Assembly: GCF_016741855.1 (NCBI RefSeq)
Contig: NZ_JAERRH010000001.1
Span: 806,001-870,000, forward strand
DNA length: 64,000 nt
Source: Streptomyces musisoli
GTDB taxonomy: Bacteria; Actinomycetota; Actinomycetes; Streptomycetales; Streptomycetaceae
Direction: 5' to 3'
The translations under genes and the position numbers were made by a program. The notes below the pieces were generated by a model, which saw only the letters and a list, made by a program, of their open reading frames with translations, searched no databases and was not told where the DNA came from. Below are positions 39,929-49,400 of this stretch, piece by piece (within the stretch, counting starts at the first letter, position 1; every line of letters starts with the position of its first letter).

Positions 39929-42900
39929 TCACTTCGACGGGATCACCACGGAGCGCAGGCTTCCGTCGCCGAGGTGCAGCAGGCCCCGGCGGGGCCGGAT
40001 GGGGTCGCCGGTCGCGTGCCGGCCGAGCCGGACCCCGACGAGGGCGCCCGACTCCCTGGTCTGCGGGGACAGGAGCAGGCCGCGCCGGGCCTTCCGCGCC
40101 TCGGCCTGCCAGCCGGAGAACCCGGGGCACAGCCGTTCCTCGTCGCCGGCCAGGACGAGCGCGAGCCCCCGCTCGTCGCCGTCGCGGATCAGCTGTTCGA
40201 GGGTGGGGCCGGCCTCGCAGTGCGCGAGGATCTCCCCGTCGTCCACGAGGACCACGACCGGGTCGTCGGGGAGCGCCGCCCCCAGCGTGCGTTCGAACGC
40301 GAAGCGCTCGATGTCGGTGCCCTGGAAGACCGCGAGCACCCCGGACTGCCCCCGCAGCTCCCGCAGCGGTGACGGCCGCGGCGCCGCCACGACGAGGCGC
40401 ACGCCCTGCCGGATGCAGGAGCGGGCCGCGTTCAGCAGCGCGGTGGAGCGCCCCGACCCCCGGGGGCCCGCGATGACGAACGCCGGGACGCCTTCGGCGA
40501 GATCGGGGCCGTACCCGGTCAGCTCGTCCCCGCCGACCCCGGCCAGCGTCCACAGCCGTGCCCGCGAGCGCTCCGGCTCGCCGAGCCGCCAAGCCTCGTC
40601 GAAGCCGACGCGGTCGGGCAGGGCGTCGACGCGGAACGGACGCCGCTGCGGGGGGACGGGACCGGCCTGTGCCGCGATCCAGGCGAGCGCCTCGTCCTGT
40701 GCCGCGGGCGTCGCCCGGTCGGCCAGCAGCGCGAACTGGACCTCCGTGCCCGCTCCCGCGCGGACCGCCCGGCCCGCGGGCATCGACTCCGGCAGCTCGC
40801 CCGGCCGGATGCCGAGCAGCGCCTGGTAGTCGTCGTGGTCCGTGAACCGCAGCGCGTACTTGTCCTCGGTCAGTGAGGCGATCCGGCCGAGGAAGAGCTG
40901 ACGGTCACCTGCGATGACGAGGTGGATGCCCGCGGTCGCGCCCTCCCGCATGAGCGTGAGCAGCTCGTCCGTGAGCCTGCCGAAGTCGTACTCGCCGAGG
41001 GTGGGCCCCCAGCTCTCCCAGCCGTCCAGGAGGACGACCAGGTACGGCAGCCGCTCGGCCGCCGCCGCCCGGCCGCGCTGGTCGGCGACGGACGTGAACT
41101 CGCCTGCCGCCAGGAGGCTCTGGCGTCGCCTCAGTTCGCCGGTGAGCCGGGCCAGCAGCCGTGCGGCGCGTTCGGGTTCGCGCCCGGTGACCAGCGCCCC
41201 GCAGTGCGGCAGCGCGGCCAGCCCGCGCAGCCCCCCGGGCCCGCAGTCGATGCCGTAGAGGTGCACGTCGGCGCCGGAGTGGACGCGGGCCAGCGACCCG
41301 GCGATCGTCCGCAGGGCCTGTGAGCGGCCGGACCGCGGGGCCCCGCCGATCAGCAGGTGCCCGAAGTGCGCGAAATCGATGCCGACCGGGTGGCGGCGCT
41401 GCTCCGCCGGAAGGTCCTCCAGGCCGAACGCGACCGGCCGGAGCGCTCCTGGCCGGGCCCCGGTCTCCTCGGCCTCCTCCGCCGTCCGCGGGGCGATCTC
41501 GTCCAGCGGCAGGACGTCCGGCAGCGGCGGAAGCCACGGCCGGCGCGGGGCCGGCACGCCCAGGGTCGCGTACGCGTCACGGACGGCGTCGACCAGCGCG
41601 TCCAGGTCGGTGCCCGCGTCCGCGCCCGGCACCGGCTGCGGGACGGGGGCCGGCGGCGCCGGACGGCCCAGCTGCTGCCAGGTCACGCGGGTGGCCCGCG
41701 GCCGGCCAGCGGCCGGCCCGGCGGCGCCTGGGCGCAGCCCGCCGACCCGGCCGGACTGGAACGGGATGAGCGAGGCGTGGCCGAGCCGGGCGTATCCGCG
41801 GCCGGGCGTGGACCGCGGGATCATCGCGGCCTCGGGCGCGTCCACGATGTCGTGGGACTCACCGCCGTCGGTGACCCGCAGGGCCATGCGCAGGTTGGTG
41901 TTGGCGCGGATCTCCGCGGAGATGACGCCGCTGGGCCGCTGCGTGGCCAGCACCAGGTGGACGCCGAGGGACCGGCCCCGCTGTGCGACGTTGATCAACC
42001 CGGTGATGAAGTCGGGCAGTTCGCGGGCGATCGAGGCGATCTCGTCGACCACGATGACGAGCCGTGGCAGGGGCTCCTCGGCGCCGGGGCCGCGCCGCAC
42101 CAGTTCCTGGTAGCCCTCGATGTCCTTCGCGCCCACACCGGCGAGCAGGTGTTCGCGGCGGCGCAGTTCGGCGCTGAAGGAGGCGAGCACCCGCTGGACG
42201 AGGTACGGGTCGAGGTCGGTCACCAGGCCGACCGTGTGCGGAAGGGAGGCGCAGCTCATGAAGGCGGCGCCGCCGCGGTAGTCGACCAGCACGAACGTGA
42301 GGTGCTCGGGAGAGTTGGCGAGGGCGAGGGAGGCGACGATCGTCTGCAGCAGCTCCGACTTGCCGGAGCCGGTCGTGCCCGCGATGAGGGCGTGCGGCCC
42401 GTCGCGCCGCAGGTCGATGCCGAAGGGGCCGTCGTAGGTCTCGCCGATGACGGCCAGGGTCGAGGGGCCCCTGGACCAGCGTGCGGCGACGGCCTTGCCG
42501 GTGGGCGGTTCGAGAGCGAGCACGTCGAGCAGGCGGGTCTGGACGGGCAGCGTCGAGGACTCGGCCTCGCCCACGGTGTCCCGGAGCGGGGCCAAGGCCC
42601 GGGCGAGGCGCGCGCACCAGGCCGCGGAGACGAAGTCGGGCCGGATGTCGCGCGGTCGGCCCTTGTCGGCGCCCAGGACGCGCAGCACCGGCTCCGACGG
42701 AGTGCCGCTCCCGGCGGGCCCGTCGACGGCCCCGGCGGGAGGGCGCACGGCGGTCGGCCGGAGCTCCTCGCGCGGCCCGGTGACCACGATCGTCCGGCAT
42801 TCCTCGGGCAGGAACCGCGGGTCCTCGTCCAGGCACAGCACGCGGATGCCGACCGCCGGCCCTTCCCGCAGCAGGTACGCCATGTCCGGCACGGAGCGCA

Positions 42901-44431
42901 GCTGCCGGAAGCCGTCGCAGACGACGACGATGTCGGCGGCGTGCCCGGCCACGGCCCCCCCGCTCGGCCCGGCCTTCCTGCGGTGCTCGAGGGTGCGGAC
43001 CAGTTCGCCGATGCGGGCCCCGACGGTCTCGGCGTCCGTGCCGATGGCGACGAGGGCGTCGGTGCCGCCGAGCGGGCGGGCGTGCGGCAGCCAGCGCAGC
43101 CAGTCCCAGGAGTCGTGCGCTCCCTTGAGCGTCAGGACGTGCACCGCCACGTCCAGCGGACTGTGCAGGGCGGCGATCTGGGCCACCGCCCAGCGCGCGA
43201 GCGCCCGGGCCGAGTCGCCGGGTCCGGCGAGGCCGAGCACGCCGAGGTCCCGGAGGGACAGGACGACCGGCGCGTCCGTGATCTCGTAGGGGTCGGGGGC
43301 CGGTTCCGGGTCCAGGTCGTCGGCCAGGTCCTCGCGCCGGTACGGGCCGTGCTCCCCCAGGGCGGGGCCGGTGCCCACTCGCAGCGCCAGGTGGTCGGGG
43401 TCGCCGGGGCGGCGCTCCCAGAGCCCGGCGCGCGGGCCGGTGGCGAGGGAGAGGACGGCCGCCGGGGAGGGGTGCCGGCGGCGCCGGCGGCGCAGGACGG
43501 CGCCCAGGTCGGCCTCCAACTGCTCGGCGGCCCTTCTGCGCCGGGCCCGGAGCTGTCTGCCGGCTTCCCGGGCGAGCCATCCGTAGAGCACCCCGGCCAG
43601 CGCCACCAGCAGGAGGTACCACTGCTCGAAGAGGATCGTGAAGACGACGGAGAGGGCGATCACGCTCACCGCCGCCACGGAGAACAGGAGCTGCTGGGCC
43701 CTGAGGAACCACAGGGGGCGCGGCTTCCTGGGGAGCAGGCCCTTGCCTCGCCGGCTGTCGGACGACACCAGCCGGCCGCGGCGTTCGAAGGCCAGGCCCC
43801 TGCCGTCGTCGGCGGGGCGCAGGACGACGTCGGGCGGCTGGTAGGCGACCAGTTCCAGCAGCGTGCCCCCGATGGCGAGCTGCGAGTCCAGGGGCCACGC
43901 GGCCTGTACCGTGCCGTCGCGGCCGGTCGTGCCGTCGGTCCGCCGCGCCAGCGGCACCCCGTCAAGGACGGCCGGTGCCCCGGCGTGGGCCCGGACCGTG
44001 CGGCTGCCGTCCGGGGCGACGGTGAGGGTCAGGGCCCGCTCGGGCAGTTCGGGGTCGTGGATGCGGACGTGGGCCGCCGCGCCCCGGCCGATGTCCGTGC
44101 GGCCGAGCCCGAGCCGGTGCACGGCCCCGGCGTCGGGGCCGCCGGCCACCCGCAGTTCGACGATGCCCGTGACCTCGCGCGGCGTGCAGCCGGCCGGCGA
44201 GTGCAGGCTGACGACCGTGCCTTCCCGCAGCGGGGACCGGCCGAGGGGCACGTCCGGGTCCACGGGGAGACCGTCGACGTAGACGGCCGGCGGGTCCGTG
44301 TCCCGCCGGCCGCCGAGCTGAGCCTGGAGGGTCCGGGCGACGTCGCCCATCGGTGACTCGGGGGCGGCGTCGAGGACCATGTCGGCCGTGCTCCCCCGGC
44401 GGGGGTCGACGACCGTGAGGGTGAGGCGCAC
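39929..44431 (-). CDS. EssC-like FtsK/SpoIIIE ATPase with FHA-like N terminus
   Basis: The protein has 1500 residues from GTG 44431 with GGGAG upstream (GTG 44461 is an earlier option). Order: a ubiquitin/YukD-like region (residues 1-75, LTLTVVDP ... DGLPVDPDVPLGR), an FHA-like region (90-190, HRLGLGRTDIGRG), two transmembrane helices near 240-285, then three FtsK-type ATPase modules. Module 1 is intact, with Walker A GTTGSGKSELLQT (Lys about 691) and Walker B LVIVVDEIA. Module 2 (GGAPRSGRSQ, about 1034) and module 3 (AGPRGSGRST, about 1324) have Arg for the Walker Lys. This is the layout of EssC, the type VII secretion motor. It is the last gene of a four-gene operon that has no WXG100 protein, so the cargo is unknown. 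Confidence 0.82.
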   Translation of the reverse strand: MRLTLTVVDPRRGSTADMVLDAAPESPMGDVARTLQAQLGGRRDTDPPAVYVDGLPVDPDVPLGRSPLREGTVVSLHSPAGCTPREVTGIVELRVAGGPDAGAVHRLGLGRTDIGRGAAAHVRIHDPELPERALTLTVAPDGSRTVRAHAGAPAVLDGVPLARRTDGTTGRDGTVQAAWPLDSQLAIGGTLLELVAYQPPDVVLRPADDGRGLAFERRGRLVSSDSRRGKGLLPRKPRPLWFLRAQQLLFSVAAVSVIALSVVFTILFEQWYLLLVALAGVLYGWLAREAGRQLRARRRRAAEQLEADLGAVLRRRRRRHPSPAAVLSLATGPRAGLWERRPGDPDHLALRVGTGPALGEHGPYRREDLADDLDPEPAPDPYEITDAPVVLSLRDLGVLGLAGPGDSARALARWAVAQIAALHSPLDVAVHVLTLKGAHDSWDWLRWLPHARPLGGTDALVAIGTDAETVGARIGELVRTLEHRRKAGPSGGAVAGHAADIVVVCDGFRQLRSVPDMAYLLREGPAVGIRVLCLDEDPRFLPEECRTIVVTGPREELRPTAVRPPAGAVDGPAGSGTPSEPVLRVLGADKGRPRDIRPDFVSAAWCARLARALAPLRDTVGEAESSTLPVQTRLLDVLALEPPTGKAVAARWSRGPSTLAVIGETYDGPFGIDLRRDGPHALIAGTTGSGKSELLQTIVASLALANSPEHLTFVLVDYRGGAAFMSCASLPHTVGLVTDLDPYLVQRVLASFSAELRRREHLLAGVGAKDIEGYQELVRRGPGAEEPLPRLVIVVDEIASIARELPDFITGLINVAQRGRSLGVHLVLATQRPSGVISAEIRANTNLRMALRVTDGGESHDIVDAPEAAMIPRSTPGRGYARLGHASLIPFQSGRVGGLRPGAAGPAAGRPRATRVTWQQLGRPAPPAPVPQPVPGADAGTDLDALVDAVRDAYATLGVPAPRRPWLPPLPDVLPLDEIAPRTAEEAEETGARPGALRPVAFGLEDLPAEQRRHPVGIDFAHFGHLLIGGAPRSGRSQALRTIAGSLARVHSGADVHLYGIDCGPGGLRGLAALPHCGALVTGREPERAARLLARLTGELRRRQSLLAAGEFTSVADQRGRAAAAERLPYLVVLLDGWESWGPTLGEYDFGRLTDELLTLMREGATAGIHLVIAGDRQLFLGRIASLTEDKYALRFTDHDDYQALLGIRPGELPESMPAGRAVRAGAGTEVQFALLADRATPAAQDEALAWIAAQAGPVPPQRRPFRVDALPDRVGFDEAWRLGEPERSRARLWTLAGVGGDELTGYGPDLAEGVPAFVIAGPRGSGRSTALLNAARSCIRQGVRLVVAAPRPSPLRELRGQSGVLAVFQGTDIERFAFERTLGAALPDDPVVVLVDDGEILAHCEAGPTLEQLIRDGDERGLALVLAGDEERLCPGFSGWQAEARKARRGLLLSPQTRESGALVGVRLGRHATGDPIRPRRGLLHLGDGSLRSVVIPSK

Positions 44432-44447
44432 GGCGGGCTCCCGCGGG

Positions 44448-46445
44448 TCAGTGCCGGGCACCGCGGTCGGTGCCCAGCTCGTCGAACGCGCACTCGTCGG
44501 CCGCTCCGGGCCGGAAGGCGATGGCGAGGTCCGGTTTCCACTGGCCGTTGCGCCAGCGGACGGTGCGCACGGCCACGGAGTGGTCCTCGCCCTCCCGGGC
44601 GACGTAGACCTCGTTGTAGCCGTTCTCCTCGTTGGAGTGGATGCTGGCCAGTGCCGGGGCGCCGGCGATCCGGGTGGTCCAGGGCCGGTCCTGGTCCCGG
44701 TCGATGAGCCGTTCCGAGGCCAGGAAGCCCAGGTGGGTGTGGCCGTGCAGCACCAGTGCCGTGTCGGCGTCGGCGAGGGCCAGCTTGGCCTGGCCGGCGT
44801 TCACGACACCGGCGTACGGCGCCACTTCCACGGACGGCACCGGGGAGAGCGGGTGGTGGACGACGGCGAGGTTCACGCAGCCGGTCTCCTTCTTGAGCCG
44901 CCGCAGCACGCCGTGCGCGACGACGCCGGGGTCGTACCGTTCGAGCCGGCCCATCAGCTCGCTGATGTCGGTGCCGTCCGCCGGCCGGGCGAGTTCGGCG
45001 AGGAGCAGGCGCACCCGGTCGCGGTCCTCGTTGCGGACCGGTTCGCCGCCGGACTCGGCGGAGCCGAGGAGCGCGACCCTGAGGCCGGCGTCCGCGTACC
45101 GCACGTAGAGGCGGCGGCTGTCGTAGTCCTCCTTGTCCAGCTCGGGGTGCGGGTAGGCGCGGAAGGTGTCGGCGAACCACTCGTGCCGGGCCCCGGGCCG
45201 CTCGTCCAGGCAGCGGTCCCAGGAGACGTCGTGGTTGCCGCCCACCAGGAGGACGCGCGGGTCGTCGGCGCGCAGGTCGGGGTGGCCGGCCAGCAGGTCC
45301 GCCAGCCGCGCGAGCCAGTCGAGGGCCTCCTGCCCGTACGCGTCCACCGGGCGGTCGACCAGGTCGCCGGAGGCGATCACCAGGTGCGGGGCGCGGCCCT
45401 GTTCGGCCAGGTGCCGGACGTGCTCCAGATAGCCGGTCAGCGGGCTGCCGTCGCCGGTGAGCCGGGCGAGGGCGGAGCCCAGCTGGGTGCGGTCCTTCTG
45501 GTCGACGTTGGTCCGGTGCCGGCCGCCGACGTGCAGGTCGGAGACGTGGTGGATGCGCAGCACCTCGGGCAGGTGGTGGGCGAGCACGGGGTCCTCGGCC
45601 ACCGGCGGCAGCACCTTCATCGTCCGCGCGTCCCGGTCGTCGGAGCCGAAGGACAGCCCGGCGCCGCGCCAGCGTTCGCGCCGGAGGGCGGCACGGTGGG
45701 CGGCGGACAGGCCGTTGTGGAAGAGCTGGTTGACGTAGAGGTGCGGGAACGCGGCCGCCTCGGCGGCCCGGCGGGAGAGCGCGGCCGGGTCCTCGCGCAG
45801 CCCGGGTTCCGCCTCGGCGGTCTGGAGGACGAGTTCCAGCAGGAAGGGGGTGAGCAGCCAGCCGGGCTGTTCGGCGCGCAGCCGGGCGACGACACCGGGC
45901 GCCCATTCGGGCGTGCGGGCGGCCATGCGTCCGGCCTCCTCGTCGGTGAGCGGCGGCGCCGTCAGGCGGTCCTTGACGGCGTCGACGCCCAGGTGCGGGA
46001 CGAGGAGTTCGTACTCGGCGGGCGTGGCGAAGACGACGGGTACGACGTCTTCGTCGCGCAGCCGGGTGAGGCCCGCCGCCAGGGTGGCGGGGGCCTCGGT
46101 CCGGCCGCTCGACGGGCCGACGGCCGGTTCGTCGACGAGGACGACCTGGACGTCGCCGAGCTGGGGCCGCTGGGCCTTGCCGCTGGTCAGGCAGGTGAGA
46201 CCGGTCCTGCGGACGTCGGCCTCGCTGCGCACGTCGACCACTTTGGTGCGCCCCTCGGGGCGGGCCTGCTTCACGGCGCTGGCCAGCCAGCTCTTGCCGG
46301 ACCGGCGGGGCATGACCACGAGCCAGCACGCGTCGTTGGGTGCGACCCCGTCCACCAGCGGGTGCGCCCAGGCCGGTACCTGCCCGTCGTGGAACCTGAT
46401 GTCGAGGTCCTGCTCGTACGACCGGCTCGGCCGGTAGGGGCTCAT
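44448..46445 (-). CDS. ATPase-metallophosphoesterase fusion protein
   Basis: This 665-residue protein starts at ATG 46445, overlapping the upstream stop (ATGA). The N-terminal ~280 residues are a P-loop ATPase: VVMPRRSGKSWLASAV (Walker A near 47) and VQVVLVDEPAV (Walker B). Residues 295-600 are a calcineurin-like phosphoesterase with the full motif set: HHVSDLHVGG, VIASGDLVDRP, LLVGGNHDVS, AVVHHPL and LVLHGHTHLG. Substrate could be a nucleotide, nucleic acid or phosphoprotein. The Walker A string PRRSGKSW is nearly repeated in the C-terminal ATPase of the next protein (PRRAGKSW), suggesting shared ancestry. It has 16 bases to the EssC-like gene. Confidence 0.82.
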   Translation of the reverse strand: MSPYRPSRSYEQDLDIRFHDGQVPAWAHPLVDGVAPNDACWLVVMPRRSGKSWLASAVKQARPEGRTKVVDVRSEADVRRTGLTCLTSGKAQRPQLGDVQVVLVDEPAVGPSSGRTEAPATLAAGLTRLRDEDVVPVVFATPAEYELLVPHLGVDAVKDRLTAPPLTDEEAGRMAARTPEWAPGVVARLRAEQPGWLLTPFLLELVLQTAEAEPGLREDPAALSRRAAEAAAFPHLYVNQLFHNGLSAAHRAALRRERWRGAGLSFGSDDRDARTMKVLPPVAEDPVLAHHLPEVLRIHHVSDLHVGGRHRTNVDQKDRTQLGSALARLTGDGSPLTGYLEHVRHLAEQGRAPHLVIASGDLVDRPVDAYGQEALDWLARLADLLAGHPDLRADDPRVLLVGGNHDVSWDRCLDERPGARHEWFADTFRAYPHPELDKEDYDSRRLYVRYADAGLRVALLGSAESGGEPVRNEDRDRVRLLLAELARPADGTDISELMGRLERYDPGVVAHGVLRRLKKETGCVNLAVVHHPLSPVPSVEVAPYAGVVNAGQAKLALADADTALVLHGHTHLGFLASERLIDRDQDRPWTTRIAGAPALASIHSNEENGYNEVYVAREGEDHSVAVRTVRWRNGQWKPDLAIAFRPGAADECAFDELGTDRGARH

Positions 46446-49400
46446 CGGTGCTGCTCCTCATCGTGCAGTTCCTGTTGGGCGTACTGGATCCAGTCGAAGA
46501 ACGGCGGGTCGGACAGCCACTTGTTCTGCGGCAGCAGGAGTCCGACGTCGCGCAGTTGCATGCTCTGCGCCGGGGTGGGGTTGCGGGGCGGTCCGCCCCC
46601 CGCGTCGAGCAGGGCCGCACGGGCGGCGGGGCCGATCTCGCTCCACCGGGAGCGGAAGACGTCGGCCTTCTTCACGAGCAGTTCCCGCTCGATGAGGGAC
46701 CGGAGGGCGCCGGCGTCGCCCAGCGCCGGGGTGCTGCCGGCGCGTGCGGTGCGGACCAGGGCGTCGCCGATCACCTGGAGGTAGAACGGCCAGGGCCCCA
46801 CGCTCTTGAGGATGCGGTCGGCGGTGACGGGCGGGATCACCAGGCCCTCGTTCTGTGCGGTGCCGGTGAGGAACTCGCGGGCGTCGGATTCGGCCAGCGG
46901 GCCGAGGGTGAAGTGGTTGACGTCGTTGCCGAAGCTCGAACCGGGCACGCGCAGCGCGTGCCGCAGTGTCTCGTTCCAGTCCTTGTAGGTGCCGCAGTAG
47001 ACGAGCCAGGCGCCGGCCTGGCCGAGGTCGCGCAGCCAGGAGACGGCCGCCGGGTCGTAGCCGGTGAGCCGGCCGACCTCGTCGAGGAGGAGCACCAGCC
47101 GGGAGGCGCCGCGGCCCGTGGCGGCCCGGTCCATCAGTGTGTCGGCGGGCCGGGTGGAGCCGGCCAGGACGGGCATGAGCCGTACGGCGAGTTCGTCCTG
47201 GGAGCCGGCCCGGTCCCGGTTGGACAGCGTCACCACTTGCTGCACGTTGCCCAGGCCGTCGGAGTGCATGCGCTCCTGGAGTTCCTTGACGATCCACGAC
47301 TTGCCGGCGCGCCGGGGCCCCAGCAGTGCGGCGGACGTGCCGTCCCGGTAGTTGCGGTCGAGCCAGGCGAACACGTCCTCCCGGCCCACCGGCCGGCCCG
47401 CGGGCCCCAGCGAGAACCGGTCCGCGGCCAGCGCGCTGCTTCCGATGCCGAACGGCTTGCGCGCCAGCGAGACGTGCGCGTCGCGCCGGCGGGTCTCCGT
47501 GACGGTCTCCTGGATCCGGTCGTGCAGTGCGATCTGCACCTCCGTGCCGGTGGCCGGGTCCAGGCCGCGGCCGGGGCCGATGACGGGCGGCAGCGGCCGT
47601 CCGCCCAGGCCGGCCCCCTCGTAGCCCGCGCGGTCGGCCTGGCGGAGCACCAGCAGCGCCGCGTCCGCCACCCCGCTGCGCAACTGGAGCACGCCGCGGC
47701 CTCCGGTGACGGCGGCGCAGAGGCCGGCCCGGGTGTCCTGGAGCAGCCCGAGCAGGTCGCGTACGCACGCTTCGTTGCCGGTGCGGCGGGCCCAGAGCGT
47801 GAACTCCTCCCAGCCGTCGAGCAGGAGTACGAGGTAGGGCGGGCGTTCGCCGCGGCGTTCCTGCCGGTGCCCGTGCAGGCTTCTGCTGCCGGTCTGGGTG
47901 AAGAGTTCCTGGCGGCTGCGGACGGTGGTGACGAGCTTGTCGATGAGCCGCCGCATCCGCTCCGGCTCGTCGCGGGTCACCACGGCTCCGCAGTGCACCA
48001 GGTCGGTGAGGGCGCCGAGGGCTCCGGACCCGCAGTCGACGGCGTAGAGGTGGACGTCCTCCACGCTGTACTGCTCGGCGACCGCGACGGCCAGGGTGAG
48101 CAGCAGCTGGGTACGCCCGCTGCCGGTGTCCCCGGAGACGAACAGCGGGCCGTCCTGGCCGAGGTCCCAGACGGCCTGTTCGAACCCCTGGGTGTCGGGG
48201 GCGTCGCGCAGCCCGAAGACGACCGGTGTCCGGGTTCCTGGCCGGGGCCGGGCGGGCCACAGCGCGTCCGGCCCGGTGGCGGTCTCCTTCAGCCGTACCG
48301 ACAGCGGCAGCGGGGGCGGCCACGGGACGTGCGGTGCGGGCAGGTCGTCCAGCGCGGCGGCGGCCTGCGCGACGGCGCCGACGAGGGCGGTGACCGGGCC
48401 GCCGTGCGCGGCCACGGGGGTCCGGCCGGCGCGCTGCCGCGGGGCGCCCGTCCAGTCCGTCACCCGGAGCCGGACGCCGGCGCGGGGCACGGACGTCTCC
48501 GGCTCGGGCCCGTCCAGGCGTGCCCGGCGTACGAGTTCCAGGGTGCCGGAGGCGCGGCGCACGTAGGCGAGCCCGTGGCGTCCGGACTCCAGCCGGGCGG
48601 CGGCCGGGGTGCCGATCAGCAGCTCGCTGTCGGCGGGGTCGGGGAGCCGCAGGACGATCCGCAGGGGTGCGTGGGCGAGCAGGTCGGGGGTGACCGCGTC
48701 GGACGGGCGGCGGGTCGCGCAGACCAGGTGGACGCCCAGTTTCGCGCCGCGCCGGGTGGCCTCGACCAGCCCGGACACGAACTCGGGTGTCTCCTCGCTG
48801 AGTTGGGCGAGATCGGTGACGACGAGCACGAGCCGGGGCAGCGCGGGCAGATCCGCGGCGTCGGACGCCCGGATCACCGTGTACTGCTCGAAGTCGCGGG
48901 CCCCGGCCTCCTTCACCAGCTTCTGGCGGCGCCCGAGTTCCGCGGCCAGGGCGGTCAGTCCGCGGGCCGCCGTGTACGGGTCGAGGGCGGTGTGCACGCC
49001 CACGGTGTGCGGCAGGCGGGCGGCCGGTGCGAGGGCCTCGCCGCCGTCGTGGTGCACGAACAGCAGGTTCAGTTCGTCGGGGCGGTTGGCCACGGCCAGC
49101 GAGGTCAGCCAGCCGCACAGCAGTTCCTCCATGCCGGAGCCGGCCGCCCCGGCCACGAGGGCGTGCGGGCCGTCGTCGCGCAGGTCGAGGACGACGGGCC
49201 GGCCGGCCGAACCGCCCAGTACGGCCGCCGGTGAGCGGGGGGTGCCCTGCCAGCGTTCGGCGATCCGCCCGGCGGTCTGGCGGGCGGTCGGCAGGTCGAG
49301 GTCGAGCAGGTCCGGCAGCCGGCCGGCCAGGTGGCCGGCGGCCGGGGCCGGGTCGTCGCGCAGCGGGGCGAGCAGCCGGGCGAGGGCGTCGAGCTGGGCC

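Noticed and set aside
41357..44356. A 999-codon plus-strand frame opposite the EssC-like gene
   Set aside because: Antisense composition shadow without motifs or a plausible ribosome site.
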